Origin: Planctomycetaceae bacterium
Lineage (GTDB): Bacteria > Planctomycetota > Planctomycetia > Pirellulales > Pirellulaceae
Assembly (NCBI GenBank): GCA_020638995.1
Contig: JACKHM010000001.1
Coordinates: 372,001 to 436,000 of the forward strand
DNA length: 64,000 nucleotides
Direction: 5' to 3'
Positions 44,158 through 53,904 of this stretch are shown here, in pieces. The notes under the pieces are model-generated. The model was given only the letters and a program-made list of their open reading frames with translations, searched no databases and was not told where the DNA came from. The translations under genes and the position numbers were made by a program. Numbering within the stretch: position 1 is the stretch's first letter; each line of letters opens with the position of its first letter.

Positions 44158-44683
44158 GCTCACAAGGATAGCGGAGTTTCAAGGCGTTATCTACGGCACG
44201 CTGAATGACCACATTTGTACCGAAATTTGTGTGCAAGCGTTACACAAAGTCGGCCAGCCGCCTTACGATAATGTCGGAACGCCAGGCCGCAAATTGGAGG
44301 GAACGGTTCTGTGTCGGAAGATTCACCTAAAGAACACGGGAAAAACAAGTTCGCTATATCTTCTGCTAATCATCCCACGGAGTGTGATGGCTACTTTGGT
44401 TTCGCCGAAGTTATTTTTCCCGTGTTCCTAAACGCGGCGAGTCGGCTTTGATGGTACGGCGTCCCTGCGAAGAAGATGGCTCACCGGAGGGTCTCGGACT
44501 TGGAGTCGAGTTCTACTAATTTCCAGAATGCCGATGCGGTGCAGTTTTGACTCGCCGGCACCGGCTTGAAGCTGACAGCTCCGAAAGGAGCCTTCCACGA
44601 CACGAATTATTTTATTTCGTACGGATACCGACGGATACGAGCTGTGTTTTCAGAATGTCGCGGGCGACAGATCGAGGTTTCTT
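44158..44683. other. Divergent intergenic region with hairpins
   Basis: The 526-bp gap between Gfo/Idh and VOC genes shows no convincing coding frame. A CGGTGC/GCACCG pair encloses about 44536-44562, and GCTCC-GAAA-GGAGC forms a GNRA-type hairpin at 44578-44591. These two structures could form a leader RNA, but no known riboswitch class was recognised. Confidence 0.45.
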
Positions 44684-45073
44684 ATGAGTGAGTCGACAAA
44701 TTCCATCGGTGCAATCTCGTGGCGAGATTTGACGGTACCCAACGCGAGTGAGGTTCGCGAGTTCTACGAAGCCGTTGTCGGCTGGACCAACACGCCTGTT
44801 GAGATGGGTGGCTATCAGGATTTCTGCATGAACACGCCGGGAACGGGCGAAACCGTTGCGGGAATCTGCCATGCTCGTGGAGCGAACGCAGGCCTGCCCG
44901 CACAATGGTTGATCTATGTCAATGTGGTGAATCTCATGAAGAGCATCGCCGAATGCAAATCACGCGGCGGCAAGGTACTGAGCGAACCAAAGGCCCTCGG
45001 CAGTGGGCAATGCGCCGTTATCCAAGACCCTGCCGGAGCCTGCGTCGCCTTATTTGAACGGAAGAGCGACTGA
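44684..45073 (+). CDS. VOC (glyoxalase/bleomycin-resistance) family protein
   Basis: The 129-residue two-repeat VOC protein has ISWRDLTVPNASEVREFYEA, VVGWTNTPVEMG, a central linker and CAVIQDPAGACVALFE at the end. VOC proteins are metal-dependent isomerases, lyases or dioxygenases, or binding proteins. The catalytic metal ligands cannot be assigned with confidence. It precedes the TIM-barrel gene on the same strand by 112 bp. Confidence 0.82.
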   Translation: MSESTNSIGAISWRDLTVPNASEVREFYEAVVGWTNTPVEMGGYQDFCMNTPGTGETVAGICHARGANAGLPAQWLIYVNVVNLMKSIAECKSRGGKVLSEPKALGSGQCAVIQDPAGACVALFERKSD

Positions 45074-45185
45074 CTCGAACTTCGTTGGCGACCGCCCCGC
45101 GTCTGGCAGACGGCGACTCGATTCGCTACCGTAGTGGTCCCAGATCATCGGGGTCGATCACCACAGCAAGGCAAGGAATTCAATC

Positions 45186-46199
45186 ATGGCAGACAATCCC
45201 AGCGTCATCCTCACCGGATTTGCCGACGAGGCAGCCAATCAAAAGGAAGCCACGCAACAATTCTCGGCCTTCGCAGCGATGGGTTTGCAGTATTACACCA
45301 TCCGTTTTATCGACGCAGGCAAAGGCGTCAAAAACGTGATGCAGCTGACCAAGTCTGAGATTACCCATATTCGACACTTGGAAGACGAATACGGATTAAA
45401 TGTCTCGTCGCTCGGTTCGCCGATCGGCAAAGTCAAGTTAAAAGACGTCGACGACGGATCGCACAACAAGTACATACCGTTCTCCAAATATCTGAAGAAC
45501 GATGTGCAGAAGGCATGCGATCTGGCTCATGCGTTCGAGACAAAGCTAATTCGCGGATTTTCCTTCTATCACCCCCGCGGTACCGACGCGAGTGAGCACA
45601 TTCCTCAGGTCGTCGATCAACTCGGGCAAATTGCCGAAGCATGCCACCGTAGCGATTTAATCTTTGGGCTCGAAATCGAAGCCAACCTTGTCGGGCAAAG
45701 CGGTGCACTACTGGCAGAAATCTATAGCAAGGTAAATCATCCGGCGCTGATGTTGATCTTCGATGCCGGAAATATAACTTCGATGGGCAACGCGCCGCAC
45801 GAAGTCTTTCAGCAATACTCCGATATGAAGAAAGGGATTGGCTGGATGCACATCAAAGATTACAAGCATCCGGGAGCCATCGAAAAGGTCAGCCATGTGG
45901 ACGAAGCTGCATTGAAGAACTTTGTGCCGGCCGATATTGGCGATAGTGGACACGAAGCGATTTTGACGGACTTCCGAGAAGCGATCCCAGCATTGCAAAG
46001 AAAACTGAAGAAGCGCGGCATTCCTGGTGTATTCCTGGACCTCGAGCCGCATGTAAAAGGTGGCGGACAGTTCGGGGGTTTCAGCGGCCCCGATGGCATG
46101 GCCGTGGCGTTGCGTGGTCTATGCCGAGTGCTTGACTATGTAGGGATCGATTATCACCTTCGCGACTTCGACGACATCCGTGCGACTCGCGGATTTTGA
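45186..46199 (+). CDS. Sugar phosphate isomerase/epimerase, TIM barrel
   Basis: The 337-residue protein has the xylose-isomerase-like TIM barrel pattern: ILTGFADEAANQ, KLIRGFSFY, FGLEIEANLVGQSG, LMLIFDAGNITSMG, GWMHIKDYKHPG and VFLDLEPHVKGGGQFGG. Glu, Asp, His and Glu at the ends of the strands suit a divalent-metal site. The substrate is unknown, but planctomycete paralogues act in sugar or inositol breakdown. The stop overlaps an alternative TTG start of the next gene. Confidence 0.85.
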   Translation: MADNPSVILTGFADEAANQKEATQQFSAFAAMGLQYYTIRFIDAGKGVKNVMQLTKSEITHIRHLEDEYGLNVSSLGSPIGKVKLKDVDDGSHNKYIPFSKYLKNDVQKACDLAHAFETKLIRGFSFYHPRGTDASEHIPQVVDQLGQIAEACHRSDLIFGLEIEANLVGQSGALLAEIYSKVNHPALMLIFDAGNITSMGNAPHEVFQQYSDMKKGIGWMHIKDYKHPGAIEKVSHVDEAALKNFVPADIGDSGHEAILTDFREAIPALQRKLKKRGIPGVFLDLEPHVKGGGQFGGFSGPDGMAVALRGLCRVLDYVGIDYHLRDFDDIRATRGF

Positions 46200-46207
46200 G
46201 TACGCAC

Positions 46208-46438
46208 ATGCCTCGCGATTTTAAATCGGCTGGTACGTGCCCAAAGTGCAACGCGGAAGGTCTAACGTGCCGCTACAATCATTTTGAGAAGGACGAGTTG
46301 TGCATCGACTCGTGGGAGCACAAGTGTGCCGATTGCGGCTATCGCGAGACAACGGGTTACCGCTCAGACGATCCTCAAGAACTCCAACCTGAGGACGTGA
46401 GCATCTGCCCTTATTGCGGCCGCCGAGTTGCTATCTAA
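46208..46438 (+). CDS. Small two-ribbon zinc protein
   Basis: The 76-residue protein has CPKCNAEG, CADCGYRE and CPYCGRR, three Cys-pair knuckles giving one or two zinc ribbons. ATG 46208 is chosen; TTG 46196 overlaps the upstream stop. No function can be assigned. It could be an RNA- or protein-binding adaptor. Confidence 0.65.
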   Translation: MPRDFKSAGTCPKCNAEGLTCRYNHFEKDELCIDSWEHKCADCGYRETTGYRSDDPQELQPEDVSICPYCGRRVAI

Positions 46439-46459
46439 CTTCCGTCGTACGAGAGCACA

Positions 46460-48958
46460 CTAGCGATTGCTGCTTGGCTCATCATCCTGGTCGTCTTGGG
46501 TTTCGAGCATCAGCGACGCAAGCAACAGCTTGCGATAGGCAATCGCCGTGCGAGCCCAGTAAATCAACACGCCCAGCCCAACAAACGACCCCAACCCCAT
46601 CAAAACCGGATTTCCCCAGAAGAAAACTACGGATGCCAGAACAGCACAGAAAGCAAAAACGGAGACGAGCAACTTCAATTTCATCACACTCGACCAATTG
46701 CGTTTCGCGTGACTGGCAATCGCAGAACGAGCCGAGTCGTTTGCCAAACTGCGCATGGCTGTCATGCGGTCTGCCATTTCGGGTGCGTGACTTCGCGGTT
46801 TGTATTCCTCGGGATTAAATTTTTGGGGTTCGGGAGCTCGTTGTAATTGAGGGTCTTTCTTGACCTCGGTGTATTCTGTTACGGGCCCTCGCTCTTCATT
46901 TCTATCCCCGGGCTTCTCTGGTTCATCGCGCGAGTCTGTTGCGCGGACGCGATTCATAAGCCGTGCCATGTAAGCTTCAATCGACTCTTCCTCGTCATTA
47001 GAAGCATTGCTGCCCGGCCCTGCGAATGAGTCAAATGGCGTTGCCTCAACGGGCGTAAATTGCGGTTGCGCGTACTGCCCACCGATCGAATCGAATCGTG
47101 AACTTTCCGCGTCATCGGTCTGTGCCTCTTCTTCGTCCCAATTCGTGGATTGGCCCAACCTTGCGAGCACGTCCGCGGTGCTAACGGGAGGTTCGGATGA
47201 AGCCGACTTGAAGCTACTTTCCGCCTCTTCGACGTTGGAATTGTACGCCATCTCGCCATAGTCCTGCGACTCTCGATCGCAGAGCACCGGATCGGATTCG
47301 TTCTGCTCTTCCTCGACGGCGTCAAGCAGGAAGGCATCAGGTTGCCTGTCGTCGTAGGTTGGCTCGGCACCATCCACAGCACGATCGGCTGCCGCCTGGT
47401 AAGAATCTGTCAGATAATCGGTCTCCGCAGGAGTCGGCTGGTCGCGTTCGTGAGTCGCGGCGGCTGGCATGACAAAACTTCGTAGACGAGCGTCAAACTC
47501 GTCCGATTCTCCGTCGTCCGACTCCTCTGCTGCGAGCAGTCGGTCCATCGGATTGCAACTGGCCGCGCCGACTGATTTTCCGTACGTCTCACTGGATGGT
47601 CGTTGATCAGAATCGAAATCTCGCTGTTCGGGCGACGCGTTACGATAGCTTTCCTCTGCGTCGACGATCTCTTGGCGCTGTGTTGCGAGCGTCCGTTGTG
47701 CTTCCTCCAGACGCGCGTTTGATTCGGCCAATTGCGTCTCTAAGTGTTTTCGCTCGCGTTCCCAGGCATCACGTAATTCAACTTCGACCGATTCAGTCGC
47801 CACCGATTGAGCAAGTTGCTTCTTCGCCTCGGACAACTCGGTTTCGAGCGACTCGCGTTCTGCGTCCCAAGTGGCGCGAACCGCTTCGTACTCGTCTTGC
47901 TGTTCGGCGAGACGTTTCGAAAGTTCTTCGACCGACTCTTGTAGACGATCGGCACGAGCTTCGGCCGCCTCCCGAGCTCGCTCACTCGCCGCTTGACGTT
48001 CATTCTGTTCAGCGAGCTGCGTTTCAAACTGCTCCAGCCGATCCAAGTTCGCCTGCAAATGCCGCTGTAGTTCAGCACGTTCGTGTTGCCAGTTCGACTG
48101 TTCCACCTCGAACTCTTCCGTGCGCACCACCAACTCGTGTGACACCGCAGTCAGGCGTTCGCTGGTATCGTTCTTTGCAGTCACATCCTCATACTCATGC
48201 CGAACTGTCAGCAGTTCCTCGCGCAACTTACTGACTTCTGTTTGCAAAGCGTCGAACTCGGTCAAGCGAGCCCGGAGCAACGACTCGAGATCCGCCTTCT
48301 CGGTTGCCCACAAATCACGCTCAGTCACACTCCGCGACTGTAGACTCGCAAGCTGGCCAGCCAATGCCTCAACTGTCGCCAAGACTTCGTGGTCTGCATT
48401 GCTGGACTCCGCCGAGCCGGTGGATGATTCGCTCGCGTGTTGTAACTCGGCGAGTTGAAGCTCGAGCTTGTCCAACCGTGCGATGTATTCGGCCAATCGA
48501 TCTTCGCTAGTAACTGAGAAATCCGCCGCCGAAACTCGATCCTCGTGAACGGGCTCTTCGGACGCCAATATTTCGTCAACCAGCAACTCCAGCTCGACAG
48601 GCCCGATTTGCAAGGGATCGCCCACATGAAGGATTTCGTCTTCGAATAGTTCACCTCCGTCGAAGTCCTGAGAGGCTTCGAGCCAACGGACGACGCTATG
48701 TTTCGCTCCGTGAACGATCAGGCATTCGATATCAGCTACTCCGGGCTCGTCAACGCGTACGTCGCAAATTGGTGCGGACCCGACGAAACACTTTCGTGCG
48801 GGCAGCTCGACGATATCGCTGGACGGAGACTCGTCATGAGTCACTTTCAAACGCATGCCGCGACCGACTGAGCCCAAAAGACTTTGGACTCGTACATTAC
48901 GCTGTATGTCCTGAGAAAATGGCCGCTGGGCGGGTTCCAAAGTATCGGCAGTCGTCAT
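46460..48958 (-). CDS. FHA-like, coiled-coil protein with C-terminal membrane hairpin
   Basis: The 832-residue protein has an FHA-like beta domain at about residues 35-130 (RKCFVGSAPICDVRVDEPGV, ILHVGDPLQIGPVELEL). It then has a long coiled coil at about 165-440 rich in Glu/Gln/Arg heptads, a disordered acidic middle to about 740, and two membrane helices near the end (LLVSVFAFCAVLASVVFFWG and LMGLGSFVGLGVLIYW). ATG 48958 is chosen; the frame extends upstream to 49063 without a better start. The layout suggests a membrane-anchored scaffold with its head in the cytoplasm. The FHA core is degenerate, so phosphothreonine binding is uncertain. Confidence 0.75.
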   Translation of the reverse strand: MTTADTLEPAQRPFSQDIQRNVRVQSLLGSVGRGMRLKVTHDESPSSDIVELPARKCFVGSAPICDVRVDEPGVADIECLIVHGAKHSVVRWLEASQDFDGGELFEDEILHVGDPLQIGPVELELLVDEILASEEPVHEDRVSAADFSVTSEDRLAEYIARLDKLELQLAELQHASESSTGSAESSNADHEVLATVEALAGQLASLQSRSVTERDLWATEKADLESLLRARLTEFDALQTEVSKLREELLTVRHEYEDVTAKNDTSERLTAVSHELVVRTEEFEVEQSNWQHERAELQRHLQANLDRLEQFETQLAEQNERQAASERAREAAEARADRLQESVEELSKRLAEQQDEYEAVRATWDAERESLETELSEAKKQLAQSVATESVEVELRDAWERERKHLETQLAESNARLEEAQRTLATQRQEIVDAEESYRNASPEQRDFDSDQRPSSETYGKSVGAASCNPMDRLLAAEESDDGESDEFDARLRSFVMPAAATHERDQPTPAETDYLTDSYQAAADRAVDGAEPTYDDRQPDAFLLDAVEEEQNESDPVLCDRESQDYGEMAYNSNVEEAESSFKSASSEPPVSTADVLARLGQSTNWDEEEAQTDDAESSRFDSIGGQYAQPQFTPVEATPFDSFAGPGSNASNDEEESIEAYMARLMNRVRATDSRDEPEKPGDRNEERGPVTEYTEVKKDPQLQRAPEPQKFNPEEYKPRSHAPEMADRMTAMRSLANDSARSAIASHAKRNWSSVMKLKLLVSVFAFCAVLASVVFFWGNPVLMGLGSFVGLGVLIYWARTAIAYRKLLLASLMLETQDDQDDEPSSNR

Positions 48959-49579
48959 GAGCGTGCATCCAGACACGGGCGATGATGAACATTGGACAAG
49001 GTGGTCGCACACGATCTGCAGGACGTTCGCTAAGTCTGAAACCACCAAAGGGATGTAGCTCACAACAGGTGTTTGGTCAAAGATTCAGACCACTCGTCAG
49101 CCCTCACCTAGCCAGTAGATTCAACGCGATTTGACAAAAACGGCTGTATCAATCAGCCAGTTTTGCCGATTAACGCTAAGCAAACTGTTGCAACGGATAT
49201 GAAGGGTCCCAGGGGAATGCAACAGGCGAGAGCACTCATCTTCACAAGTGTCCCTCCCGTATTCTCGGGAATCACCTGCGGAGAAGGGAGATCGCCTGCC
49301 TACCCCGAAGAGACGCAAACGACGTTGTGCCAGCATGTTATAGCGGTATTTACGACTGCGTTCCGGATGCACCGGAGGGAACTGGCCGTTGTCCCTCCAC
49401 ATTTTAGAAGTGCGTACTATAGTTTGGTTGCCGCCAAACCAACTCGGGGGGAAAGCGGCGACGGAACGACCGGGAACAGTGAACGAACAAAGGCACTTTA
49501 TTTCAGGAAGTTCGATATTGGCGAAACGAAGGGGGGCCACCTTCGAGATTGCCGGATTCGGACTGTAAAGGTGATTCGT
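48959..49579. other. Divergent intergenic region, no gene seen
   Basis: This 621-bp gap lies between the FHA-like gene and the DksA-like gene. Open frames run through it on both strands, but none has a family motif. It should hold both promoters. Confidence 0.45.
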
Positions 49580-50026
49580 ATGGCACGCAAAGATGCAATC
49601 CTTAACTTGCGGCAAGTGTTGATTAAGCGCCGTGATGCCCTGCGTAAAGCGCTCGCGGGCGATTTGAGCCTTCTGAAGGAACTGCGCGAACAGACGTCCG
49701 GAGACGTCGTCGACTTTGCTCTCGATTCGGCCCAAGACGAAATCAGCTCGCAACTCGCGGAAGTTGAAAGTCGTGAGCTCGCACAGATCGAGGGTGCGCT
49801 GGAGTTGATGCGTCAGGGAACCTACGGCGTCTGCGAAGGCTGTGACAAGCCAATTCCGCTGGCTCGCCTGCAAGCACTCCCCTATGCAGCGACGTGCATC
49901 GAATGCCAACGCGAAGCCGAGAAGAGTGGATACGGCGGCGGACGCAGTGCCGACTGGAGCCGCATTCTTGATACGGATAAGAGCGATAACGACATTTCGT
50001 TCAGCGACATCGAAGTCGACGCTTAA
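49580..50026 (+). CDS. TraR/DksA-family zinc-finger regulator
   Basis: The 148-residue protein has a long helical N-terminal hairpin (LRQVLIKRRDALRKALAGDL), then GTYGVCEGCDKPIPLARLQA and ATCIECQRE, the four-Cys zinc finger of TraR/DksA proteins. The C-terminal extension is acidic. DksA-type factors enter the RNA polymerase secondary channel. Whether this one has the acidic tip residues needed for ppGpp-linked control is unclear. ATG 49580 has AAAGGTGA upstream, which rejects a much longer in-frame start. Confidence 0.87.
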   Translation: MARKDAILNLRQVLIKRRDALRKALAGDLSLLKELREQTSGDVVDFALDSAQDEISSQLAEVESRELAQIEGALELMRQGTYGVCEGCDKPIPLARLQALPYAATCIECQREAEKSGYGGGRSADWSRILDTDKSDNDISFSDIEVDA

Positions 50027-50123
50027 ATCCTCACTCGAGAATCGTTCGTACGCCAGAATCTTGACGCACGAGCGGTCTGATTCACGTTGATACAACACTG
50101 CTTCGCTGACACGGAGGTCGAGC

Positions 50124-51278
50124 GTGAAGATTTCAGTGCGTTATGCGCGAGCCGTTCGGATCGCGATTGTTTCCAGCCTTCTCGTCGCAGCGATGCCACT
50201 CGCATTACGAGCGCAACTTGTCGAAGGTATCAGCGCGACGACAGAAGACCGCGAGCAGCTTTTCAACGAGTTGGCAGATGAAGTCGATGCGCTCGAAGCA
50301 CCACTAGGTCTGCTGAAAAAGGTCATTCGCCTCGTGCGGCCCTCGGTCGTACATATCGAGGCCTCAAAACGAGTACCCGCGAACACGCGGTCGGGCCGCA
50401 AGCCCGTCGAAGAAGCTGGCTCGGGGATCGTGATTCGCGTCGAGTCGAAGCTCTATATCTTGACAAATCGTCACGTCATCGATGAAGCACAATTGAACGA
50501 CATCGCGATCAAGCTCTCCGATCGGCGCATACTCCATCCGACGACCGTCTGGGCAGACCGGGAGACAGACGTCGCGGTGATGGCCGTCGAAGCGAAGGAG
50601 CTCTTTCCAGCACGGATCGGCAACAGCGATCAAACGGAAATCGGCGACTTCGTCATTGCAGTAGGCAGTCCCTTTGGCTTAAGCCAATCCGTAACTTATG
50701 GCATCATCAGCGCAATGGGACGCCGCGACCTCAAACTCGGCGATGGCAGCATTCGATATCAAGACTTCATGCAAACCGACGCCGCGATTAATCCTGGCAA
50801 CAGCGGTGGCCCGTTGTTGAATTTACGAGGGGAAGTGGTTGGATTGAACACCGCGATTGCGAGCAGCTCTGGCGGCAGCGAAGGAATCGGGTTCACAATT
50901 CCAATCAACATGGCCATGACCGTGGCGAAGCAGTTCATCGAACATGGACATCCGGTGCGTGCCTTTTTGGGGGTGAATCTAGATCAAGAGCAGACGTTTG
51001 GTCCTGAGTACGCTGCGAGATTGGGCCTGCCCAGCGCCCGCGGAGCGCTCGTCACGGGCGTTATCAGCGGTTCACCCGCGGAAGCTGCCGACTTTCGGGT
51101 TGATGACGTCGTCCTAGAATTCGATGGCCGACCCGTGGAGGACGATGATCACCTCATTAAGATTGTCGGATTCACACCCGTCGACAAAGATGTCCAAGTT
51201 GTAGTTTTCCGAAATGGAGAAATGATTCAGCTGGAAGTCAAACTGGCTGAGCGCCGGCGCACGGCGTTACTCCCCTGA
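50124..51278 (+). CDS. HtrA/DegP-like trypsin-type serine protease with PDZ domain
   Basis: The 384-residue exported protease has a signal peptide (IAIVSSLLVAAMPLALRAQ) and a complete catalytic triad: His117 (LTNRHV), Asp149 (ETDVAVM) and Ser228 (NPGNSGGP). One C-terminal PDZ domain follows (GALVTGVISGSPAEAADFRV). It should degrade or check misfolded envelope proteins. The start is GTG 50124. It follows the DksA-like gene on the same strand by 97 bp. Confidence 0.9.
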   Translation: MKISVRYARAVRIAIVSSLLVAAMPLALRAQLVEGISATTEDREQLFNELADEVDALEAPLGLLKKVIRLVRPSVVHIEASKRVPANTRSGRKPVEEAGSGIVIRVESKLYILTNRHVIDEAQLNDIAIKLSDRRILHPTTVWADRETDVAVMAVEAKELFPARIGNSDQTEIGDFVIAVGSPFGLSQSVTYGIISAMGRRDLKLGDGSIRYQDFMQTDAAINPGNSGGPLLNLRGEVVGLNTAIASSSGGSEGIGFTIPINMAMTVAKQFIEHGHPVRAFLGVNLDQEQTFGPEYAARLGLPSARGALVTGVISGSPAEAADFRVDDVVLEFDGRPVEDDDHLIKIVGFTPVDKDVQVVVFRNGEMIQLEVKLAERRRTALLP

Positions 51279-51385
51279 TGCCAACAACAACGCTGGTTGA
51301 AGGACTTCGCATCGCTCTCTACAATCCTGACTATTCTTTTGGTTCCGCCATTCGGTGGGCAACCACGTTGTAAGTAGAGGATGTG

Positions 51386-52171
51386 TTGATGCTTGAGCGG
51401 AAGTCTATCTTCCCGAACGTGATCGAGATGAATTATCAAGCGGGGCAGATCCTCGGTTGCAATGTCTACCTCGTTTACGATCAGTCCGAGTGGATTTTAA
51501 TCGATATTGGTTACGAAGATACCGTTGAAGAGATCGTCGAGTTAATTCGGCAGCTTGATTTCCCGTTGTCGCAATGCAAGACGCTGATCGCGACGCACGC
51601 CGACGTCGATCATATCCAGGGATTAGCAAAGGCGAAGCAGCTGCTAAGAACATCGGTGACCGCTCACCCGCTCGCCGCCGAGTCGTTGCGAGTCGGCGAC
51701 CGACTGAAAACATTCGCCTTGATCGAACCGCAAAAGATCGACATGGAAATGCCAGCGGTCGAGGTTGAGCACTTGGTCAACGATGGCGACACGATCCAAG
51801 TGGGAGACCTGGAGTTGGAGGTCTGGTTAACGCCTGGACACACTGATAGCCAACTGGCGTTCCGCTACGGCAACCTACTCTTTAGCGGCGACAACATCTA
51901 TCGTGACGGCTGCGTCGGTGCAATTGACGCTCATCATGGCAGCGACATTCCGGCCTTCGTCAAATCGCTCCAACGAATTCGCGAAAGTGATGTCGAGTGG
52001 CTACTGCCAAGCCACGGTCCCATTTTTCGCAAGGACGACGCCCTCTTGGATCGGACGATCGCCCGCGTCGAAAGCTACTCGCACATGGCCGACTTTGGAA
52101 CTTGTGCGGTTGATTGGCCGCTTATGGACGAGTGGGAGCGTGAGATAGCCGAAGGCAAGCCGCTCGTTTAG
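51386..52171 (+). CDS. MBL-fold metallo-hydrolase
   Basis: The protein has about 261 residues and the metallo-beta-lactamase motif THADVDH (His70, Asp72, Asp74, His75), a later WLTPGHTDSQLAF His, FSGDNIYRDG and LLPSHGPIF. Cytoplasmic; the reaction may be thioester or lactone hydrolysis. A GAGG ribosome binding site precedes TTG/ATG at 51383/51386. Confidence 0.88.
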   Translation: MMLERKSIFPNVIEMNYQAGQILGCNVYLVYDQSEWILIDIGYEDTVEEIVELIRQLDFPLSQCKTLIATHADVDHIQGLAKAKQLLRTSVTAHPLAAESLRVGDRLKTFALIEPQKIDMEMPAVEVEHLVNDGDTIQVGDLELEVWLTPGHTDSQLAFRYGNLLFSGDNIYRDGCVGAIDAHHGSDIPAFVKSLQRIRESDVEWLLPSHGPIFRKDDALLDRTIARVESYSHMADFGTCAVDWPLMDEWEREIAEGKPLV

Positions 52172-52185
52172 CCCGGATTATTCGC

Positions 52186-52237
52186 AACCCGACGCGTCAG
52201 CAAGGGACATGTAAATCCCTCGCTAACGCTTCGGGTT
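52186..52237. repeat. Inverted-repeat element after the MBL gene
   Basis: AACCCGACGCGTCAGC pairs imperfectly with GCTAACGCTTCGGGTT, and AAGGGA with TCCCTC. It resembles intergenic palindromic repeats common in planctomycete genomes and may also stop transcription, though no U-run follows. The rest of the gap to 52499 shows nothing else. Confidence 0.6.
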
Positions 52238-52499
52238 ACCATTTGCGCGGTGTTTTGGGCAAGATACCCACAACTCCTTCTCACGAAGCCTTTTACATCG
52301 TTACAGTAACGCTTCATGGATATCCGGGTTAGCGCGTTGCTGACAAGCCGTGCGATGGATCGCATCGTGCCACTTGTACCGATTTTGCCGGATATTCTTT
52401 CAATACCGGGCGATTGACGAACCGATCAAGAGGAATATGCGTCATTCGCAACGACCCAGTTGCGCGAAATCGACGAGTTTCACAGGGAGGGGATCGACG

Positions 52500-52826
52500 A
52501 TGCGTCGAGCTGTTTTGAGACTATTGTTTGCCACGATTGTCGGTCTCTGCTTCTGCTCGAGCGAAAGCCAGGCTCAGGAGCGAGCTTTTAACCAGTACTG
52601 GGGCAATACTTACTCTGCCCACGATTGGGAGCGGTTCTATCACTACCCGTACGTATTCTATCCGCAGAACTACTACGGCAATGAGTACTATCGCAGCAAT
52701 GGAAGCCTGTACCACCGCTATCCGCAGGAGATGCGAGTGCCGGTCTACAACAAGCAATGGCACAACTACTATCCCGAAGGCCGTCGTTATCATTGGGGCC
52801 ATCACTTCAACCTTGATGTGTACTAA
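52500..52826 (+). CDS. Small secreted Tyr/His-rich protein
   Basis: The 108-residue protein starts with a signal peptide (LRLLFATIVGLCFCSSESQA) and ends in a Tyr/His/Asn/Trp-rich mature part (WGNTYSAHDWERFYHYPYVF, YHWGHHFNLDVY). It resembles small secreted planctomycete proteins, sometimes loosely called calmodulin-binding. ATG 52500 has GGGAGGGG upstream. Function is unknown; metal binding by the His-rich tail is possible. Confidence 0.75.
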   Translation: MRRAVLRLLFATIVGLCFCSSESQAQERAFNQYWGNTYSAHDWERFYHYPYVFYPQNYYGNEYYRSNGSLYHRYPQEMRVPVYNKQWHNYYPEGRRYHWGHHFNLDVY

Positions 52827-52905
52827 TCGTTGCCGCGTGTGAGACTGGTACAGAACGGAGTTCTCACCGTGCGAGGCGGTTGGATCGCATCGCCCGATCA
52901 AGGCG

Positions 52906-53904
52906 CTACGCAGCTCTTCGAATCTTTGGTCGAGCGGTGACTTGAGAAGCGAGTTCTGCGAGATCTGCGTCCACCATCATGGTGACGAGTTCGCGGAAGT
53001 TGACCTTTGGCTCCCAACCAAGGTCGCGTTTTGCCTTTGCCGGGTCAGCAACCAGCAAATCCACCTCAGCCGGTCGATAGAACTTCGGGTCGATCACTAC
53101 ATAGTCGTGCCAATCCAAATCGACGTGTTCAAACGCTGCCGATACAAACTGCTCGACCTCGTATGTCTCGCCGGTGCCAACGACGTAATCGTTTGCGGAA
53201 TCTTGTTGAAGCATCAACCACATTGCCTCGACATAGTCCCCGGCAAACCCCCAATCGCGTTTGGCTTTCAGATTCCCGAGACGGAGCTCCGTTGCCAAAC
53301 CGAGCTTTATTTTGGCAACGGTGCGTGAAATCTTACGCGTGACGAATTCAGTGCCGCGGCGAGGCGATTCATGGTTGAAAAGAATTCCGGAACAAGCGAA
53401 CAGATCAAAACTCTCGCGATAGTTTACGGTGATCCAGTGACCGTAAACCTTGGCAACTGAATAAGGGCTGCGCGGCCAGAACGGCGTTGTTTCGCTTTGT
53501 GGTACTTCCTGAACGCGTCCAAACATTTCACTCGAGCTCGCTTGATAAAAGCGAATCTGTCGATCGACCGCGCGAATTGCCTCCAAGACGCGAGTGACAC
53601 CAAGTCCGGTAGTCTCAGCCGTCAGTAGCGGCTGTGGCCAACTTGTGGGTACAAAGCTCATCGCCGCCAAGTTGTAAACTTCGTCGGGATGCACGTCGGC
53701 AATTAGTTGCGTGATCGATTGCTGGTCGAGAAGGTCGCCGGAGTGGAGCGTAATGTCGCTCTCAAGGTGGTGAATCCGTTGACAAGTGTCACTGCTCGAT
53801 CGACGAACGACACCGTGGACCTCGTACCCTTTGCTAAGCAAAAACTCCGCAAGATAAGAACCGTCTTGCCCAGTGACACCCGTAATCAATGCCGTCCGTG
53901 ACAT
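52906..53904 (-). CDS. gmd: GDP-mannose 4,6-dehydratase
   Basis: The 332-residue SDR enzyme begins MSRTALITGVTGQDGSYLAE with the NADP-binding motif. It has RRSSSDTCQRIHHLE, the YxxxK pair in SPYSVAKVYGHW, FNHESPRRGTEFVTRKI and RPAEVDLLVADPAKAKRDLG, all GMD features. It makes GDP-4-keto-6-deoxymannose, the precursor of GDP-fucose and GDP-rhamnose. ATG 53904 is chosen because AGGAAGG precedes it and the family starts here. No partner reductase is nearby. Confidence 0.93.
   Translation of the reverse strand: MSRTALITGVTGQDGSYLAEFLLSKGYEVHGVVRRSSSDTCQRIHHLESDITLHSGDLLDQQSITQLIADVHPDEVYNLAAMSFVPTSWPQPLLTAETTGLGVTRVLEAIRAVDRQIRFYQASSSEMFGRVQEVPQSETTPFWPRSPYSVAKVYGHWITVNYRESFDLFACSGILFNHESPRRGTEFVTRKISRTVAKIKLGLATELRLGNLKAKRDWGFAGDYVEAMWLMLQQDSANDYVVGTGETYEVEQFVSAAFEHVDLDWHDYVVIDPKFYRPAEVDLLVADPAKAKRDLGWEPKVNFRELVTMMVDADLAELASQVTARPKIRRAA

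Noticed and set aside
44090..44431. A 113-codon plus-strand frame in the Gfo/Idh-VOC gap
   Set aside because: It starts inside the Gfo/Idh gene on the other strand and has no recognisable domain or ribosome binding site.
44480..44520. A tRNA-like TTGGAGTCGAGTTC sequence
   Set aside because: The cloverleaf cannot be completed: no acceptor stem or anticodon arm fits at the right spacing.
49121..50098. A 325-codon minus-strand open frame
   Set aside because: It is antisense to the DksA-like gene and the gap before it, and lacks any motif.
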